This document shows, one piece after another, positions 24,354-32,958 of a DNA stretch of 64,000 bases (position 1 is the stretch's first letter; every line of letters begins with the position of its first letter). The DNA comes from Mycolicibacterium tokaiense. GTDB lineage: Bacteria; Actinomycetota; Actinomycetes; Mycobacteriales; Mycobacteriaceae. The notes under the pieces were generated by a model. That model had not been told where the DNA came from and made no database searches. It saw only the letters and a program-made list of their open reading frames with translations. Both the position numbers and the translations under genes were made by a program. The DNA lies in assembly GCF_010725885.1 (NCBI RefSeq), contig NZ_AP022600.1:2356001-2420000 (forward strand), read 5' to 3'.

Positions 24354-25481
24354 ATGTATGCCCAGCCGTTGACCGATGCCATAGCCGAGGCCGAGAAACT
24401 CGTCACCGCAGCACCGTTCATCGAGTCGGAGGCGGATCTGCTGGAAGGTCTGCAGTACCTGGCCGGGTGTATCGCCGCATGCACGCATGTGGCCTTCGAC
24501 TACGACCGCGACCACCCGTTCCTGCACAGCGGGACCGGCCCGTTCACCAAGATGGGCCTGGACAACCCCGACACCATGTATTTCGGCACCCGGGTGCAGC
24601 CCGGATACGAGTACGTCGTCACCGGCACCCGGGGTACCACCACTGATGTCAGCTTTCAGCTGCTGGGCGGGGACTACACCGACGAGGTGGTGCCCGACAG
24701 CGAAACCGCCTTCGATGATCGCAAACTCGACATCGCAGCCGACGGCAGCTTCGAATGGCGTTTCACCCCAGATACCCCCGCGCAGTTGGTGATCCGCGAG
24801 GTCTACAACGACTGGTCGGCGCAACGGGGCTCGTTTGCGATCGCGCGGTCCGACACCGCGGGCACGGCTCCGCCGCCGCTGAGCAAGGAACTGATCGAGA
24901 AGCGCTTTGCCGTGGCAGGCAAGCAACTGGTTCAGCGGGTCAAGACCTGGTTGCAGTTCCCCAAGTGGTTCTACGACAACCTGCCGGTCAACACCTTGAC
25001 TGCGCCGCGGCTGACCCCGGGCGGCCTGGCCACCCAGTACTCCTCGGTGGGTCACTACGACCTCGCCCCTGGCCAGGCGATCGTCATCACCCTCCCGGTC
25101 ACCGATGCCCCGTATCTGGGCTTCCAGCTCGGCAGCCTGTGGTACATCTCGCTGGACTACATCAATCACCAGACCTCGCTGAACGGCACTCAGGCGCAGG
25201 CGGATCCGGACGGCAAGATCCGCATCGTGGTCTCCGACACCAATCCTGGAGTGACCAACTGGGTTGAGACCCTGGGCCACACCAAGGGATACCTGCAGTT
25301 CCGCTGGCAGCGGGTGTCCCGGGCGCTCACCGAGGCCGACGGGCCCACCGCCGAGATCGTCGACCTGGACGCGGTGGCATCGATGTTGCCCTATTACGAG
25401 TCGAACAAGATCTCCGAAGAGGATTGGCGGGCGCGGATTGCGCTGCGACAGAAGCAGATCGGCGAGAGAATGGTGGGCTGA
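24354..25481 (+). CDS. DUF1214-like protein of the KstR regulon (Rv3531c ortholog)
   Basis: A 375-residue protein, the same length as M. tuberculosis Rv3531c and followed by the same two genes. It has no signal peptide. It contains the DUF1214-like C-terminal beta region (YSSVGHYDLAPGQAIVITLP and GFQLGSLWYISLDY) and an N-terminal helical part. Biochemical function is not established. ATG 24354 has GGGAGG upstream; the open frame from 24201 overlaps the KstR box and iclR and is not used. Confidence 0.85.
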   Translation: MYAQPLTDAIAEAEKLVTAAPFIESEADLLEGLQYLAGCIAACTHVAFDYDRDHPFLHSGTGPFTKMGLDNPDTMYFGTRVQPGYEYVVTGTRGTTTDVSFQLLGGDYTDEVVPDSETAFDDRKLDIAADGSFEWRFTPDTPAQLVIREVYNDWSAQRGSFAIARSDTAGTAPPPLSKELIEKRFAVAGKQLVQRVKTWLQFPKWFYDNLPVNTLTAPRLTPGGLATQYSSVGHYDLAPGQAIVITLPVTDAPYLGFQLGSLWYISLDYINHQTSLNGTQAQADPDGKIRIVVSDTNPGVTNWVETLGHTKGYLQFRWQRVSRALTEADGPTAEIVDLDAVASMLPYYESNKISEEDWRARIALRQKQIGERMVG

Positions 25482-25482
25482 C

Positions 25483-26262
25483 ATGGGGTTGCTCGATGGC
25501 AAGGTCGTGGTGATCAGTGGGGTGGGTCCCGCGTTGGGAACCACACTGGCGCGCCGGTGCGCCGAGAGCGGGGCCGACCTGGTGCTCGCGGCGCGGACGG
25601 TCGAACGGTTGCAGGACGTGGCAAAGACCGTCACGGATCTGGGGCGGCGGGCGGTCACCGTGGGGACCGACATCACCGACGACGCGCAGGTCGACAACCT
25701 GGTGTCCGCCACGCTGGAGGCCTACGGCAAGGTGGATGTGCTGATCAACAACGCGTTCCGGGTGCCGTCGATGAAGCCCCTGGCCAACACCACTTTCGAG
25801 CACATGCGTGATGCAATCGAACTCACCGTGTTCGGGGCCCTGCGCCTGATCCAGGGCTTCACCCCGGCCCTCGCCGAGGCCAAGGGTTCCGTGGTGAACG
25901 TCAACTCCATGGTGGTGCGGCATTCGCAGGCCAAGTACGGGGCGTACAAGATGGCCAAATCGGCGCTGCTGGCGATGTCGCAGTCCCTGGCCACCGAGCT
26001 CGGCGATCAGGGAATTCGCGTAAATTCGGTTCTGCCCGGCTATATCTGGGGTGGGACGCTGGAGAGCTACTTCACCCACCAGGCAGGCAAGTACGGCACC
26101 ACCGTCGAAGAGATCTACAAAGCCACCGCAGCGGCGTCCGATCTCAAGCGGTTGCCCACCGAGGACGAGGTGGCGTCGGCGATCCTGTTCATGGCCAGCG
26201 ACCTGTCCAGTGGGATCACCGGGCAGACGCTGGACGTCAACTGCGGGGAGTACAAGGCGTGA
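25483..26262 (+). CDS. Short-chain dehydrogenase/reductase (Rv3530c ortholog)
   Basis: A 259-residue SDR. The cofactor segment VVVISGVGPALGTTLARR (near residue 8) is a variant of TGxxxGxG, followed by AARTVERL, which favours NAD(P) choice through Arg. NNAF replaces the usual NNAG, and the catalytic set is Ser in NVNSMVVRHSQ with YGAYKMAK. It probably oxidises or reduces a steroid or acyl hydroxyl in cholesterol breakdown, but the substrate is unproven. It begins 1 nt after the preceding stop. Confidence 0.88.
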   Translation: MGLLDGKVVVISGVGPALGTTLARRCAESGADLVLAARTVERLQDVAKTVTDLGRRAVTVGTDITDDAQVDNLVSATLEAYGKVDVLINNAFRVPSMKPLANTTFEHMRDAIELTVFGALRLIQGFTPALAEAKGSVVNVNSMVVRHSQAKYGAYKMAKSALLAMSQSLATELGDQGIRVNSVLPGYIWGGTLESYFTHQAGKYGTTVEEIYKATAAASDLKRLPTEDEVASAILFMASDLSSGITGQTLDVNCGEYKA

Positions 26263-26275
26263 GTGAGGGCAAGGC

Positions 26276-27421
26276 GTGAGTGCGAGAACCGATGTCGGCA
26301 CCGTCGAGGACCTGCATGCCTCGGCGGTCAAGGCGTGCGGGCTCGATGATTTCGGCTCCGACGACGACAACTACCGCGAGGCGCTGGCGGTCCTGCTGGA
26401 GTCCTATCAACGCGACGCCGACCTGACCGAACTCGGCAGCAAGATGCAGCGCTTCTTCGCGCGCAACGCGCTGGTGGCCCGGTTGGTGTCCGAGGCGGCG
26501 TTCAAGCAGTACCCCGAGCACGCGCAGGTGCCGATCGAACGGCCCATCTTCGTCACCGGGCTGCCCCGGACCGGAACCACTGCGGTGCACCGGCTACTGG
26601 CGGCCGACCCGCGTCACCAGGGGCTGGAACTGTGGCTGGCGGAGTTTCCGCAGCCGCGGCCGCCTCGCGAAACCTGGTCGCAGAACCCGGTTTTCCAGCA
26701 GCTCGATGCGCAGTTCACCAAGGCGCACGAGGAGAATCCCGACTACACCGGCCTGCACTACATGACCGCCGACGAGGTGGAGGAATGCTGGCAGCTGCTG
26801 CGGCAGTCACTGCACTCGGTGTCGTATGAGACCCTGGCGCATGTGCCCACCTACTCGCAGTGGCTGGCGCGCCAGGACTGGACCAAGTCCTATCAACGGC
26901 ATCGCAAGAACTTGCAGCTGATCGGTCTCAATGACCCCGAGAAGCGGTGGGTGCTAAAGAATCCCAGCCACCTGTTCGCCCTCGACGCGCTGTTCGCGAC
27001 GTATCCCGACGCCCTGGTGGTGCAGTGCCACCGGCCGGCGGAGACCATCATGGCGTCCATGTGCTCACTGGCCGAGCACACCACCGCGGGCTGGTCCACC
27101 AGGTTTGTCGGCGACGTGATCGGCGCCGATTCCATGGAGACCTGGAGTCGCGGACTGGAGCTGTTCAATGCCGAGCGGGCGCGCCGCAACCCGGCCCAGT
27201 TCTACGACCTCGACTATTTCGCCTTGATCAAGGACCCGATCAGTGTGGTCGAGGACATCTACTCCACGTTCGGCATCGACTTCCCCGAGGACGCCAGGGC
27301 GGCGATGGTGCGCACCCACGAAGAGAGCAAGAAGGGGCCCCGCGCGCCCAAACACACGTACTCGCTGGCCGATTACGGGCTCACCGACGAGCAGGTCAAG
27401 GAACGCTTCGCAGGTCTGTGA
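26276..27421 (+). CDS. Sulfotransferase-fold protein (Rv3529c ortholog)
   Basis: A 381-residue cytosolic sulfotransferase-family protein. The PAPS 5'-phosphosulfate loop is FVTGLPRTGTTAVHRLL (about residues 91-107), and the 3'-phosphate region is in WVLKNPSHLFALDALF with VVQCHRP. It is the third gene of the KstR-controlled Rv3531c-Rv3529c-like unit. Possible acceptors are steroid hydroxyls or a lipid. GTG 26276 lies 13 nt after the SDR stop. Confidence 0.88.
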   Translation: MSARTDVGTVEDLHASAVKACGLDDFGSDDDNYREALAVLLESYQRDADLTELGSKMQRFFARNALVARLVSEAAFKQYPEHAQVPIERPIFVTGLPRTGTTAVHRLLAADPRHQGLELWLAEFPQPRPPRETWSQNPVFQQLDAQFTKAHEENPDYTGLHYMTADEVEECWQLLRQSLHSVSYETLAHVPTYSQWLARQDWTKSYQRHRKNLQLIGLNDPEKRWVLKNPSHLFALDALFATYPDALVVQCHRPAETIMASMCSLAEHTTAGWSTRFVGDVIGADSMETWSRGLELFNAERARRNPAQFYDLDYFALIKDPISVVEDIYSTFGIDFPEDARAAMVRTHEESKKGPRAPKHTYSLADYGLTDEQVKERFAGL

Positions 27422-27430
27422 CGGCGTGCC

Positions 27431-28075
27431 CTAGAGAGTGTTGTCCGCCAGGGCTTCGATCCGCTGCAGGGCCCGCTCGGCCTGGTCCAGCACGTCGAAC
27501 CCGTTGGTTTCAGCACATGTGGTGATCTCGACGGCCGCGTTGTGGGCGGCGACGAAGGCGTTGTCGCACGCCCAGTCCGGGCTGGTGAACGACCACAGCA
27601 CGATCTGGTCCGAACCCGACTCGGGTGTCGAGGTCAGGGTGAAGTCATAGGACCTGTCGACCATGCTGGTGACCGTGAACGGCACGTCCCGGCAGTCGTT
27701 GATGACGTCGCGGGCGGCGGCCAGGGCGGCCGGCGCGTCGTAGTTGGCGCGGTACACGCCGACGATCTCCTCGATGTAGACGTCCGGGCGCCCCGGTGCG
27801 ATCCAGTGCCCGCCGGCGTGCGCGGCGGGGTTGCGATCGAACACGAACGGAGCGTCGACCTCCTGCGCGAGACCACTGCAGCGCTGCGGTTCCACCGTCA
27901 CGAAGAGATTGCCGTCCTGCTGCGCCACCTCGTCGCTCATCAGGTCGGCCACCTGCCCGGCGGCGATCGGTGCCACCGGGATGCCGGGCAGCGCCTGTGG
28001 GGGGTCCACGGTTCGTGTGCAGCCCACGAGCGATGCCCCCAGCACCAGGACCGGAACCAGGCGGCCGATTTGCAT
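27431..28075 (-). CDS. Lipoprotein with a PknH-type extracellular sensor domain
   Basis: A 214-residue lipoprotein: MQIGRLVPVLVLGASLVGC is a signal peptide with lipobox LVGC. The mature part matches the PknH_C sensor family by its pattern of Cys residues (in PQRCSGL, VINDCRD, DWACDN, EITTCAE, a likely two-disulfide set) and GHWIAPGRPDVYIEEIV. Free-standing copies without a kinase are common in mycobacteria; the ligand is unknown. ATG 28075 was chosen for the signal peptide; the longer frame crosses the divergent promoter. Confidence 0.82.
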   Translation of the reverse strand: MQIGRLVPVLVLGASLVGCTRTVDPPQALPGIPVAPIAAGQVADLMSDEVAQQDGNLFVTVEPQRCSGLAQEVDAPFVFDRNPAAHAGGHWIAPGRPDVYIEEIVGVYRANYDAPAALAAARDVINDCRDVPFTVTSMVDRSYDFTLTSTPESGSDQIVLWSFTSPDWACDNAFVAAHNAAVEITTCAETNGFDVLDQAERALQRIEALADNTL

Positions 28076-28155
28076 ACCCGTCAGCGTAGGGAGAAAAACG
28101 GCGCAGGTGGGCTCCTGGGCCAGACTGTGTGGGCGCCGTCTGTTTGAATCGACGT

Positions 28156-28986
28156 ATGGGGAACACCACACAGCGCCGCCACGCCGATTGGCTGATGAGC
28201 TTCGTCGGCATGACGCACCGCCGTTTCGGCAAGCTGATTTCGAGCTACGGCTACCGGATCATGACGAAACGGCTCGGCGACGACGAGGCGCACTTCCTGA
28301 ACTGGGGATACGAAGAAGACCCGCCGATGGGGATTCCGCTGGAACCGGCCGACGAGATCGATCGCCACTCGATCCAGCTGTATCACCGCACCGCCGCTCA
28401 GACCGACCTCGCCGGCAAGGACGTCCTCGAGGTCAGCTGCGGGCACGGCGGCGCGGCGTCGTACATCTCCCGGTACATGAAGACCAACAGCTACACCGGT
28501 CTGGACCTGAACCCGGCGGGTATCGAGTACTGCCGGTCGCGGCACCCGCTGCCCGGCCTGAAATTCGTGCACGGTGACGCCGAGAAGCTGCCGTTTCCGG
28601 ACGCGTCGTTCGACGCGGTCATCAATGTCGAGGCGGCGCACCTCTACCCGCACTTCCCGGTGTTCCTGGCCGAGGTGGCCAGGGTGCTGCGCCCCGGGGG
28701 GCACTTCCTCTACGCCGACCTGCGCGGCCACGATCAGATTGCGCAATGGGAAGAGGACATGAAGGCCTCACCCCTGCGTGAGGTGTCGCGGGCGGACATC
28801 ATCGCCAATGTGCAGCGCGGGCTGGAGAAGAACTCGGCCCGGCACACCGAGCTGATCGCCAAGCACGCGCCCAAGCCGCTGCGCAAGATCATGCGCGACA
28901 TCAGCGGTGTCCAGGGTCAGAAGCTGCACCAGTCGGTGGAGAAGGGCGAGCTGGTCTACCTGGTGTTCGACTTCGTCAAGGACTGA
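28156..28986 (+). CDS. SAM-dependent methyltransferase (phthiotriol/glycolipid methyltransferase type)
   Basis: A 276-residue methyltransferase. Motif I is VLEVSCGHGGAASYISRY, then FVHGDAEKLPFPDASFDAVINVEAAHLYPHF and VLRPGGHFLYADLR. The N-terminal FLNWGYEEDPP and overall length resemble the Rv2952/Rv2951-neighbour group that O-methylates phthiotriol dimycocerosates and the glycopeptidolipid methyltransferases. The acceptor is probably a surface lipid, not a steroid. It is divergent from the lipoprotein, with no KstR box nearby. ATG 28156 chosen over 28129. Confidence 0.8.
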   Translation: MGNTTQRRHADWLMSFVGMTHRRFGKLISSYGYRIMTKRLGDDEAHFLNWGYEEDPPMGIPLEPADEIDRHSIQLYHRTAAQTDLAGKDVLEVSCGHGGAASYISRYMKTNSYTGLDLNPAGIEYCRSRHPLPGLKFVHGDAEKLPFPDASFDAVINVEAAHLYPHFPVFLAEVARVLRPGGHFLYADLRGHDQIAQWEEDMKASPLREVSRADIIANVQRGLEKNSARHTELIAKHAPKPLRKIMRDISGVQGQKLHQSVEKGELVYLVFDFVKD

Positions 28987-29463
28987 TCAACCGTCGCCGG
29001 GGGAGGGGGCGCTGGAGATCTCCTCCAGGCACCCCTCCGCCACGGCGTGTTTGATGCTGTCGGACAGCCGCGGGCAGTTGCGGCTGCGGCTGCTGGAGCC
29101 GCCTTCGGCGCGCACCTGCTCGAAGACCGCGCACCGCCGGGTGGCCTCGGAGTTCCACTGCACGGCGGTGTGACCGGGGCCGAGTTTCTTGACCGCCACG
29201 GTGGCGTGGCAGAAGCGGCAGTCCACCGGCGCCAGACCGGCGGTGAGATAGCGTTCGCGGTCTTGCGCGCTGGCGGCCTTCACGGCAGCTGCCCGGTCCG
29301 GATCGGACGCGAAATCCGGTGCCTTGCGCCACGATCCGCCGGCGTGGCCGTCCGCCTCGGCGGGGGTGTGGTGGTCCTCGTGATCCTCGCCGAGCAGCTG
29401 CAGCATCGAGCGCGCCAGCCGGTCCACATCCGGCGGGGTGGTCCGCTCGTCGCCCAGCGTCAT
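28987..29463 (-). CDS. Hypothetical protein, Rv3527-like
   Basis: A 158-residue protein directly after kshA (ATGA overlap, 29460-29463), as in M. tuberculosis where Rv3527 follows kshA. A CRFCHATV pair with later TRRCAVF, NCPRL and EGCLEE gives about five Cys, so a metal or Fe-S site is possible. The N terminus is acidic and His-rich. Function unknown; the KstR-controlled position suggests an accessory role in KshA maturation or electron supply (inference). Confidence 0.75.
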   Translation of the reverse strand: MTLGDERTTPPDVDRLARSMLQLLGEDHEDHHTPAEADGHAGGSWRKAPDFASDPDRAAAVKAASAQDRERYLTAGLAPVDCRFCHATVAVKKLGPGHTAVQWNSEATRRCAVFEQVRAEGGSSSRSRNCPRLSDSIKHAVAEGCLEEISSAPSPGDG

Positions 29464-30629
29464 CGCGCCGGCTGCTCCTCGGGAGACTTCTCTGCTTCCT
29501 GCCGCTTGAGGTTCTCCTGAACTTCAACGGCCCACTTCTCGTTGGCCGCAGTCGTGTCGACCTCGATCTCGAACCGGTCGGTCATGTCGGGCGTGACATC
29601 GGCGACGTCGACGTAGAACTGCTGGTACCACCGGCGCATCTGGTAGACGGCGCCGTCTTCCTCGACCAGCAGCGGGTTGTCGATGCGCGTCTTGTGCTTC
29701 CAGATCTCGACGTCCTGCAAAAAGCCCTTGCTCACTCCTTCGGTGAACACCCGGGCCAGCTTGTCGGTGGTCTTCTCATCCAGGCCCTTGGGCTTTTCGA
29801 CGATGACACCCCACTGCAGCACGAACGCGTCCTGGCTCACCGGGTAGTGGCAGTTGATCAGGATGGACTCGGCCTTGTAACCGCCGTAGTTGTTGTGGAG
29901 CCAGTTGATCATGAACGACGGACCGAAGTACGACGCTTCGGAATCCAGGTGCGCCTCACCGTAGGTGGTGCCGAGGTCGTTGACGTCGGGACGGCCCACG
30001 TTGTGCAGATACTGACTGGCGACATGACCTTCGAAGACGTTCTTGAAGTACGTCGGCAGCCCGTAGTGGATGTAGAAGAAGTGGGCCATGTCGGTGACGT
30101 TGTCGATGATCTCGCGGCAGTTGGACCCCTCGATGAGCATCGTGTTCCAGCGCCACTCGGTCCACTCGTCGCTGGCAGCCTCGGGGATCTCGGGGATCCG
30201 CACCTCGTCCGGGGGTGGGTTGCCCTCGTGGTCGTGCCACACGAACAGCAGACCGCCGCGGACGTCGGTGGTCCAGGCCCGGGTGCGGGCCAGTCGCGGG
30301 GTGCGCTTGGCGTACGGCACCAGCTTGCACTTGCCGTCGCCGCCCCAGCGCCAGTCATGGAACGGGCAGGCCACCTCGTCACCCTTGATCTGGCCCTGGG
30401 CCAGGTTGCCGCCCATGTGGCGGCAATACCCGTCGAGAATTTTCACCTCACCGTGGGAGTCGGCGAACACCACCAGCATGGTCCCGAAGATCTCGACGCC
30501 GTGCGGCTTGCCGTCCAGGTAGTCCTTCACCGGTCCCAGGCAGTGCCAACCGCGGGCGAAGCGATCCGGCAGAGCACCGGTGTCGATCTCGCGAATGCCC
30601 GCCGGGCCCGAAGCGGTGTCGGTAGCCAT
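29460..30629 (-). CDS. kshA: 3-ketosteroid 9-alpha-hydroxylase, oxygenase subunit
   Basis: A 389-residue Rieske oxygenase that hydroxylates C9 of 3-ketosteroids; with KstD this opens ring B. The Rieske site is C69-R-H71 and C88-P-F-H91. The mononuclear iron site is in IIDNVTDMAHFFYIHYG. The reductase partner KshB is not in the window. The KstR box is 47 nt upstream of ATG 30629. Confidence 0.96.
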   Translation of the reverse strand: MATDTASGPAGIREIDTGALPDRFARGWHCLGPVKDYLDGKPHGVEIFGTMLVVFADSHGEVKILDGYCRHMGGNLAQGQIKGDEVACPFHDWRWGGDGKCKLVPYAKRTPRLARTRAWTTDVRGGLLFVWHDHEGNPPPDEVRIPEIPEAASDEWTEWRWNTMLIEGSNCREIIDNVTDMAHFFYIHYGLPTYFKNVFEGHVASQYLHNVGRPDVNDLGTTYGEAHLDSEASYFGPSFMINWLHNNYGGYKAESILINCHYPVSQDAFVLQWGVIVEKPKGLDEKTTDKLARVFTEGVSKGFLQDVEIWKHKTRIDNPLLVEEDGAVYQMRRWYQQFYVDVADVTPDMTDRFEIEVDTTAANEKWAVEVQENLKRQEAEKSPEEQPAR

Positions 30630-30675
30630 GACGCCTCCAGTCGTTGCCGTGCCCGAAATCGTCGACCGGGCTGAC

Positions 30676-30689
30676 TAGAACACGTTACA
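30676..30689. promoter_or_regulatory. KstR operator upstream of kshA
   Basis: TAGAACACGTTACA matches TnnAACnnGTTnnA exactly and lies in the 102-nt gap between kshA and the lipoprotein gene. The lipoprotein gene is transcribed toward it, so kshA is the target. Confidence 0.9.
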
Positions 30690-30731
30690 GTTTTTCCCGA
30701 GGGCCGCGCAATCCACACGGCTGCGACCTGC

Positions 30732-31367
30732 TCATTCGGGGTTGGTGAGGCCCGTCCGCAGCGCGATCTGCTGCATCTTGCCGACAGTGGCGACAAACGG
30801 GTCGGTGGTGGCGTCCCCGGTGGCGCTCTCGAAGCGCAACCGGACCAGCGCCCGGCCCTCGGTGAAGACCAGCAGGGTGACGTCCTTGCTGCCGTCGGGG
30901 GCGGTGCCGCGCAGCAAGGTGCCGCCGGTGCCGACCGGGAACGGCTGCGGGGTGCCGCCGATGATCACCGCGGACGGGTCCGCCACCACCTGCTGCAGGG
31001 CCGCTGTAGCAGCCTGGGGATCCGGGTAGGCGATGATCGTGTCGGTGATGGCGCGGGTGTCTTCGGCATTGACGAAAAATGCGCTGGCACCGGGAGTGCC
31101 GTCGGCGTCGGGAGTGGACGACCGCTGGGTGAAGGTGTCCTCGTGATCGCTGAGGTCGGCCGCGGTCAACAGCAGCCGGCTGTAGTCGGCCGGCTGGGCA
31201 GCGGCACTGGTGGTTGTCGTACTGGTCGTGAACGCGGGCAACGTGGGGGCTGCCGGCGTCGACGACGTGGCGGAGCCGCCGGTGGAGGACTGTTCGGTGG
31301 GGCTGCAGGCGCCGACGATCAGCGTGAGCGTGGCGGCGGCGACAGCCACTGTTCGAGGTGAGCGCAT
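30732..31367 (-). CDS. Putative lipoprotein, Thr/Ser-rich linker
   Basis: A 211-residue lipoprotein: MRSPRTVAVAAATLTLIVGAC is a signal peptide with lipobox IVGAC. A Ser/Thr/Pro linker runs to about residue 60, followed by a globular domain (ADYSRLLLTAADLSDHEDTF, then YPDPQAATAALQQVV and ALVRLRFES) like those of short mycobacterial Lpq-type lipoproteins. Function unknown. ATG 31367 was chosen for the signal; the frame to 31559 overlaps the NTF2-like gene. Confidence 0.8.
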   Translation of the reverse strand: MRSPRTVAVAAATLTLIVGACSPTEQSSTGGSATSSTPAAPTLPAFTTSTTTTSAAAQPADYSRLLLTAADLSDHEDTFTQRSSTPDADGTPGASAFFVNAEDTRAITDTIIAYPDPQAATAALQQVVADPSAVIIGGTPQPFPVGTGGTLLRGTAPDGSKDVTLLVFTEGRALVRLRFESATGDATTDPFVATVGKMQQIALRTGLTNPE

Positions 31368-31390
31368 AACGCAACCCGACGGTACACGGA

Positions 31391-31789
31391 TCAGACTTTG
31401 GTGGCAGTGGCCGCCGCTTTGTCCAGCTCCCAATACGCGCGCAGGGCAACGATCTTGCCGTCGTCGTTCACGCGGTAGGTGAAAACGCCCTCGGCGATCA
31501 CGCGGTAGCCGGCCGCGGTGATGACGATGTGGCCGACGTTGGCCTCCTCGTTGCCGCACACGTAGGACCGCTCGAAGACGAACTCCAGCTCACTGGGCGC
31601 GATCGCCATGTCGAAGAACGCCGCGATGGCCTGCTTGCCGCGGTGGCCCTTGCCCTCGGGATCGAAGTGCGACGGCCCGATCGGGTCCTCGACAACAGCA
31701 TCGTCGGCGAACAGCGCCAGCCAGGCATCTTTGTCCCGGGCCATCGCGGCGGCCCGGGACTTCGCGCCGGCGTCGTGGACCAGGCTCAC
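31391..31789 (-). CDS. SnoaL/NTF2-fold (ketosteroid-isomerase-like) protein
   Basis: A 132-residue cone-fold protein: WLALFADDAVVEDPIGPSHF, then GKQAIAAFFDMAIAP and YRVIAEGVFTYRVNDDGKIV. True 3-ketosteroid isomerase shares this fold, but I cannot confirm the Tyr/Asp dyad, so KSI activity is only a possibility. GTG 31789 overlaps the ltp3 stop (GTGA), placing it at the end of the DUF35-ltp4-ltp3 operon. Confidence 0.8.
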   Translation of the reverse strand: MSLVHDAGAKSRAAAMARDKDAWLALFADDAVVEDPIGPSHFDPEGKGHRGKQAIAAFFDMAIAPSELEFVFERSYVCGNEEANVGHIVITAAGYRVIAEGVFTYRVNDDGKIVALRAYWELDKAAATATKV

Positions 31790-32958
31790 GCCGGCTTGTC
31801 CGCGCCCACCACCCACATGGAGTAGTACTGTGAACCGCCGCCGTAGGCGTGGCCCAGGGCCTTTCGGGCGCCCGGCACCTGGTGATCACCGGCCTTGCCC
31901 ATCACCTGAATGGCGGATTCGGCGAACCGGATCATGCCCGAGGCGCCGATCGGATTGGACGACAGCACGCCACCGGACGGATTGAACGGGATCCGACCGC
32001 CGATCGCCGTCTCGCCCGCTTCGGTGAGCTTCCAGCCTTCGCCCTCGGCGGCAAAGCCGAGGTTCTCCAACCACATCGGCTCGAACCAGGAGAACGGCAC
32101 ATAGACCTCGCCGACATCGATCTCGTCGATGGGGCTGGTGATGCCCGCGGCTTTCCACAGGGCCGCGGCGGCGTCCCGGCCGGCCTGCGGGTTCACCTGG
32201 TCGCGACCCGAGTAGGCCAGCGGTTCGGTACGCAGTGCGGTGGCATGGACCCAGGCCACCGGGTGACCGTCGGCCACCCGGGCGTCGGCGGTGGCCTCGT
32301 CGCCGATGACGATGGCCGCCGCACCGTCACTGGACGGGCAGGTCTCGTCGAAGCGGATGGGGTCCCACAGCATCTGCGAGGCCATCACCTTCTCCAGGGT
32401 GATGTCCGGCTGGTGCAGATGGGCCAGCGGATTCTTGGCGCCGTTGAGCCGGTCCTTCACCGCCACCATCGCGCCGATGTGGTCGGGCGCCCCGGAGCGG
32501 CGGATGTAAGCGCGCACGTGCGGAGCGAAGTAGCCGCCCGCGCCGGCGCCCACCGGCTTGGTGAACGGCACCGGGATGCTCAGCGCCCACATCGCATTGG
32601 ACTCCGACTGCTTCTCCCACGCCATCGACAGCACCCGGCGGTACTTGCCGGACTGCACCAGCGAGGCAGCCACCACAGCCGTGGAACCGCCCACCGAGCC
32701 GGCGGTGTGCACGCGGATCAGCGGTTTGTTGGTCGCCCCCACCGCGTCGGTGAGGAACAGCTCGGGCATCATCACGCCCTCGAAGAAATCGGGCGCCTTG
32801 CCGACCACCACGGCGTCGATGTCGGCCATCGTCTGGCCGGAATCGGCCAGGGCCTTGTCGATGGCCTCGCGAACCAGGCCCGCCATCGACACGTCGAGGC
32901 GTTTGGCGACGTACTTGGTCTGGCCCGTCCCCAGGACGGCTGCGCGCTGGCCTGCCAT
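31786..32958 (-). CDS. ltp3: Thiolase-fold lipid-transfer protein / aldol lyase
   Basis: A 390-residue thiolase-superfamily protein of the SCP-x/Ltp group, matching M. tuberculosis Rv3523. Features are VHTAGSVGGSTAVVAASLVQSGKY (substrate loop in the active-site Cys region), CPSSDGAAAIVIGDE and IPFNPSGGVLSSNPIGASG. Ltp2-type homologues perform retro-aldol cleavage of steroid side chains together with a DUF35 partner, and that partner type is encoded two genes upstream. It overlaps ltp4 (TGATG, 32956-32960). Confidence 0.9.
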   Translation of the reverse strand: MAGQRAAVLGTGQTKYVAKRLDVSMAGLVREAIDKALADSGQTMADIDAVVVGKAPDFFEGVMMPELFLTDAVGATNKPLIRVHTAGSVGGSTAVVAASLVQSGKYRRVLSMAWEKQSESNAMWALSIPVPFTKPVGAGAGGYFAPHVRAYIRRSGAPDHIGAMVAVKDRLNGAKNPLAHLHQPDITLEKVMASQMLWDPIRFDETCPSSDGAAAIVIGDEATADARVADGHPVAWVHATALRTEPLAYSGRDQVNPQAGRDAAAALWKAAGITSPIDEIDVGEVYVPFSWFEPMWLENLGFAAEGEGWKLTEAGETAIGGRIPFNPSGGVLSSNPIGASGMIRFAESAIQVMGKAGDHQVPGARKALGHAYGGGSQYYSMWVVGADKPA

